Below, one piece after another: positions 6,348 to 8,290 of a stretch of 8,290 nt of DNA. Position numbers and translations under genes: made by a program. The notes below the pieces were generated by a model. It was not told the DNA's origin and did no database searches. It saw only the letters and a program-made list of their open reading frames with translations. Location: NCBI GenBank assembly GCA_029067025.1, contig JAIEFH010000183.1:1-8290 (forward strand), written 5' to 3'. Every line of letters begins with the position of its first letter. The stretch's first letter is position 1. The DNA comes from Oscillospiraceae bacterium (GTDB taxonomy: Bacteria > Bacillota > Clostridia > Oscillospirales > Oscillospiraceae).

Positions 6348-6401
6348 TGGTGCCGGTGGCCGGACTCGAACCGGCACGCCTCGCGGCGCTTGATTTTGAG
6401 T
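6348..6401 (-). other. 3' half of tRNA-Leu(CAA): probable integration attachment site
   Basis: On the minus strand the sequence holds, in order, part of an anticodon loop with CAA and the 3' stem TCAAG, a long variable arm (CGCC, GCGA loop, GGCG), a perfect T-arm (GCCGG, TTCGAGT, CCGGC), the 3' acceptor strand CACCGGC, discriminator A and encoded CCA. This is a class II tRNA-Leu. The 5' half is missing: the required partner stem CTTGA, the D-arm and the acceptor strand GCCGGTG are not found to the right. A clean 3' half next to its terminator, with foreign-looking DNA on the other side, is what site-specific integration into a tRNA 3' end leaves at the distal end. The functional tRNA should be rebuilt at the element's far end. 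Simple tRNA decay is the alternative. Confidence 0.75.
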
Positions 6402-6686
6402 TTTCCCACGCTCGCCGGATTTACCGCCCACAAGGAGAAGTGAGAGGAACCTGTTGCCCTCTCCAAAGCCTTGCATTTTAAGGCTTTGCGGCTTCTCAAT
6501 GCGTAAAACTCTTGCGACGACTGGCTTTCCAGTGATTGCCCATTTGGTGGGTCAAAAATGTACGTTGGAGGGCCATCGGAGGGACATATCCCCAAAATCT
6601 TGTTGCATCAAACATAAAGAAAGTTCGACCCTGTGCAGCCTGCATCTGTTGTTGACACGAAAATTATTGGGTATTAGGAGGCTGCT
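6402..6686. other. Gene-poor recombination-site flank
   Basis: These 285 bases between the tRNA fragment and the excisionase-like gene contain no convincing gene; open frames here lack ribosome binding sites or run into the tRNA. It holds an 8-bp hairpin (AAAGCCTT 6465-6472, AAGGCTTT 6480-6487) and, near 6405-6435, a loose minus-strand likeness to a tRNA-Leu D-arm. By position it would be the element-side arm of the attachment site, where integrase and excisionase bind. That role is inferred. Confidence 0.35.
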
Positions 6687-7142
6687 ATGCACAACAGAAA
6701 ATACTACGAAAACAAGTTCAAGCCCTACCCGGATGTAGTTACAAAGAAACAACTTATAGATATGCTGGATATTTGCGAGAACACAGCCCAGTCCCTGCTC
6801 CAAAAGGAAAAGATAAGGCACTTCCGTATTGGGAACCGCTATCAAATACCAAAGGTGTGTGTAATTGATTTCCTTGTTGGCGATGACTACAATCCGTATA
6901 CAAGGAACAGATCGAAAGCACATCATGAGATTACCTCGGATGAGGTAGAGAGGGGGAAAGAGAAAATTTTACTTCTTTGTGCCCAACCGCGTACAAGGAA
7001 AGAACTTATGTATATGTTGGACGTTCCGAGTAAGAAAACCTTTTTCCGCCTTTTCTTAAATCCACTACTTGAATCTGGAGAACTTCAAATGACTATTCCA
7101 AATCAACGGAGTGTTTCGACCCAGCGATATGTGCGAGTATAA
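6687..7142 (+). CDS. Excisionase-like HTH protein with Fic-like C-terminal winged helix
   Basis: A 151-residue two-domain DNA-binding protein. Residues about 16-63 (VVTKKQLIDMLDI ... RIGNRYQIPKVCVIDFL) have the MerR/excisionase-type helix-turn-helix layout, in which a helix selects the site and a short wing (FRIGNRYQIP) follows. A basic, polar linker (70-90) leads to a second winged-helix-like domain (about 91-151; PRTRKELMYMLDV, FLNPLLESGELQMTIP, QRYVRV). This resembles the C-terminal domain found on some Fic and AlbA-type proteins, but no Fic catalytic motif is present. AGGAGG lies 5 nt before the ATG. Its place beside the tRNA attachment site suggests a recombination directionality factor or element regulator. 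It is longer than a plain excisionase (usually 60-90 residues). The HTH call is fairly sure; the role is inferred. Confidence 0.7.
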   Translation: MHNRKYYENKFKPYPDVVTKKQLIDMLDICENTAQSLLQKEKIRHFRIGNRYQIPKVCVIDFLVGDDYNPYTRNRSKAHHEITSDEVERGKEKILLLCAQPRTRKELMYMLDVPSKKTFFRLFLNPLLESGELQMTIPNQRSVSTQRYVRV

Positions 7143-7156
7143 ACAAAATGCCTACA

Positions 7157-7184
7157 TAGCCGTCTGCTTTGTCGCAGACGGCTA
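7157..7184. terminator. Hairpin just after the excisionase-like gene (possible terminator)
   Basis: A perfect 11-bp stem, TAGCCGTCTGC (7157-7167) with GCAGACGGCTA (7174-7184), and a 6-nt loop, 14 nt after the stop codon. What follows is AT-rich (AATATATAG) but has no U-tract. It may end or stabilise the transcript, or be a protein-binding site. A weak terminator is the simplest reading. Confidence 0.4.
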
Positions 7185-7214
7185 AATATATAGATAGTGA
7201 GGCTGGCAAAACTG

Positions 7215-7364
7215 ATGAGTAACCTGAAAATCAATATGGGTAAAGACAATATCAAACCTATAGGTACGAGTGTCCATAATCACAGTCTCGCAAATCCACA
7301 TAAAATCAAGACTCTTGAGCAATCGACACACACATTTCACTCTCTCGGTCCGGCGACAGTGTGA
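7215..7364 (+). CDS. Short hypothetical ORF, possibly a disrupted gene start
   Basis: A 49-codon frame from the ATG at 7215 to the TGA at 7362, beginning MSNLKINMGKDNIKPIG. The only Shine-Dalgarno-like sequence (GTGAGG) is rather far upstream. Its last codons run into the IS3 orfB remnant in a different frame, so if it was ever a gene it is probably truncated by that insertion. No family is recognised, and it may be chance. Confidence 0.15.
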   Translation: MSNLKINMGKDNIKPIGTSVHNHSLANPHKIKTLEQSTHTFHSLGPATV

Positions 7365-7500
7365 GTTGCTGGGTCTGAGCCGGTCGGCAGTGTACTACGG
7401 ACCGAAGCAGACGGACACGGGGTGCTTCGTTTGCAAGAAGAGCTCATGTCCTAAATTGACTACTTTGTCGGCATCACTTACATTAAAATGCGACACAACC
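7339..7500 (+). pseudogene. Decayed IS3-family transposase orfB fragment
   Basis: In one frame the DNA encodes TLSVRRQCELLGLSRSAVYYGP, the hallmark start of IS3-family OrfB transposases (IS150/IS3-type HTH_21 region). The frame then shifts: LRLQEELMS, stop, ID appears in the next frame, followed near 7470 by GITYIKM, matching the D-I-T-Y-I segment at the start of the DDE catalytic core. The roughly 60-90 residues normally between these blocks are missing, as is everything downstream (second D and E). The remnant therefore has a frameshift, a stop codon and an internal deletion and cannot encode a transposase. A 111-codon frame (7270-7605) passes through it but is not a real gene. Terminal inverted repeats were not identified. 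Confidence 0.6.
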
Positions 7501-7588
7501 ATTAAGAAGGTTTTTTCCGCTCCCAAGGAGGGTAAATCCATCTTTTTGACGCTCTATCCTGCTCACCTGGTGAAATCCGAGTATTGCC

Positions 7589-7604
7589 TATATAGGCCTA
7601 TATA
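7589..7604. repeat. Perfect 16-bp palindrome
   Basis: TATATAGGCCTATATA reads the same on both strands. It also contains the direct repeat CCTATATA (7587-7594 and 7597-7604). It lies between the IS remnant and the end of the minus-strand orphan gene, in a gene-free stretch. It could be an operator or a recombination site, or just AT-rich sequence. Confidence 0.5.
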
Positions 7605-7646
7605 ACTACAGATACATACTTATCAAATTGGCCTAAATACAAGTTA

Positions 7647-8237
7647 TTATCTAAAAAGCTTCTTTAGATCTATCCCTATTCCGTTAAAATTAGGTTGTAG
7701 CAATATAGATTCCAGCAGATTTTCCCAAAAGGATTTTTTAATACCGTCATCAAAAAAGAAATCATTGTTTATATCTTTGTCCAAATATATGCGTTGCTCT
7801 TCATATTCTATCATGTTGTCGTTATCATCGTTACTGGCCTCTCCTTCAAGGACGAAAGAAAAGCTTCCTCTCGCCGATCTTAGGTACATTTGTACAATTT
7901 CAAGCTTGCTTTCACAATCATAAAAAATATCATATCTAAAGTGCTTTTTCATTTTTAGTGGTTTCTTTTTACTATCAAAAGGGTCTACAATGTGTAATTC
8001 GGTTAGCTTATAACCGACAGGCAAAATAAAGCTATAGATGCCGCGGCTGCCATCCATGGAACTTTCAACGGGAACATACATATGCTCAAAGTGAAAACTA
8101 ATCTTATTTACATTATTAGAAAAATTATTTATCTTACATGTACTTGAAACCAATTCACATTTGTCGGAATTATATATTCTTAGCAAACCGATGTCTTTAT
8201 CTGTATTACCTTTGGTACTGTCAAGAAGTATGCGCAA
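7647..8237 (-). CDS. AT-rich hypothetical protein, likely truncated at the N-terminus
   Basis: A 196-codon frame with strongly AT-rich codons, unlike the core genes. No family is recognised. The product is mixed alpha/beta-looking and rich in Asp, Asn, Lys and Phe, with an acidic run (ASNDDNDN, about 134-141) and no signal peptide or membrane segment. The only upstream start is a TTG at 8237 without a ribosome binding site. The frame stays open for ten further codons to a TGA, and base composition jumps to GC-richer DNA at about 8235. This suggests the true start was lost to a rearrangement there, although the frame itself is intact. It sits in the accessory region, so a cargo or defence role is possible but unsupported. 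Confidence 0.5.
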   Translation of the reverse strand: MRILLDSTKGNTDKDIGLLRIYNSDKCELVSSTCKINNFSNNVNKISFHFEHMYVPVESSMDGSRGIYSFILPVGYKLTELHIVDPFDSKKKPLKMKKHFRYDIFYDCESKLEIVQMYLRSARGSFSFVLEGEASNDDNDNMIEYEEQRIYLDKDINNDFFFDDGIKKSFWENLLESILLQPNFNGIGIDLKKLFR

Positions 8238-8290
8238 AAAGGTTTGCAGGCTCAGGTCAGAATGAAGTCAGCCAGCAATGGAGGTATTGC

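Larger units (their letters stand above)
6402..8290. mobile_element. Probable integrated genetic element (one end only)
   Basis: From the tRNA fragment to the right edge the DNA is clearly less GC-rich than the core genes on the left, and is about one-third GC in the last 600 bases. It carries an excisionase-like DNA-binding gene, an insertion-sequence remnant and an orphan gene, all typical of accessory DNA. The left boundary is set by the loss of tRNA identity at about 6402. No integrase, relaxase or phage structural gene is seen, so the element type is unknown and its right end is outside the window. Confidence 0.5.

Noticed and set aside
6165..6595. Minus-strand open frames through the tRNA fragment
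   Set aside because: Their translations include the tRNA itself (REACRFESGHRHQ-type peptides), a frequent artefact of reading tRNA genes as protein.
6653..6677. TTGACA upstream of the excisionase-like gene as a promoter
   Set aside because: The only -10-like sequence (TATTAG at 6672) is 13 nt away; at 17 nt lies the ribosome binding site.
6454..6738. 94-codon plus-strand frame overlapping the excisionase-like gene
   Set aside because: No ribosome binding site and no recognisable family. It overlaps the well-supported gene at 6687 by about 50 nt.
1..8290. CRISPR arrays, rRNA or riboswitches
   Set aside because: No regularly spaced repeats beyond the short 11-nt block, no rRNA-like sequence and no recognised riboswitch core were seen.

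Overview
The window looks like a chromosomal segment of a high-GC gut-type Clostridia bacterium (Oscillospiraceae-like; an inference from codon use, AGGAGG ribosome binding sites and the gene families present). It divides into a GC-rich, tightly packed core half (about 1-6350) and an AT-richer accessory half (about 6400-8290). The junction between them falls on the 3' half of a tRNA-Leu gene.

Core, minus-strand operon (3460 down to 1): a short ComEA-like helix-hairpin-helix protein, an OmpR/PhoB-type response regulator, its membrane histidine kinase, and a lipoprotein with two GerMN domains that runs off the left edge. The genes overlap or nearly touch: comEA/regulator by 23 nt, and kinase/lipoprotein by a 4-nt ATGA. 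This implies one transcript and translational coupling. The order regulator-kinase-GerMN lipoprotein matches the actinobacterial MtrA-MtrB-LpqB arrangement, so the lipoprotein is a good candidate accessory of the kinase. Divergent from this operon is a D,D-carboxypeptidase (PBP5/DacA type) with all three catalytic motifs and a C-terminal membrane anchor. The 220-bp divergent region holds a good candidate promoter for each direction. Together the cluster suggests cell-envelope sensing and peptidoglycan maturation.

Between dacA and a convergent DUF362 gene (5046-5238) are a strong bidirectional terminator and, just before it, an unexplained promoter-like block: three 11-nt-spaced TTC repeats of the kind bound by OmpR/PhoB-family regulators, then TATAAT. 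No gene follows it, only about 90 nt and the terminator. This may be an unrecognised small RNA or a relic promoter.

Junction and accessory half: the DUF362 gene has a clear promoter. Next come a tRNA terminator and a tRNA-Leu(CAA) fragment that starts in the anticodon arm and runs to CCA, all in minus orientation. No 5' tRNA half lies beside it, which is the footprint left when an integrative element recombines into a tRNA 3' end. To its right are a probable recombination-site region, a two-domain DNA-binding protein (excisionase-like HTH plus a Fic-like C-terminal winged helix), a decayed IS3-family orfB fragment, a 16-bp palindrome and an AT-rich orphan gene without a convincing start. No integrase lies in the window, so the element must continue to the right if the interpretation is correct.
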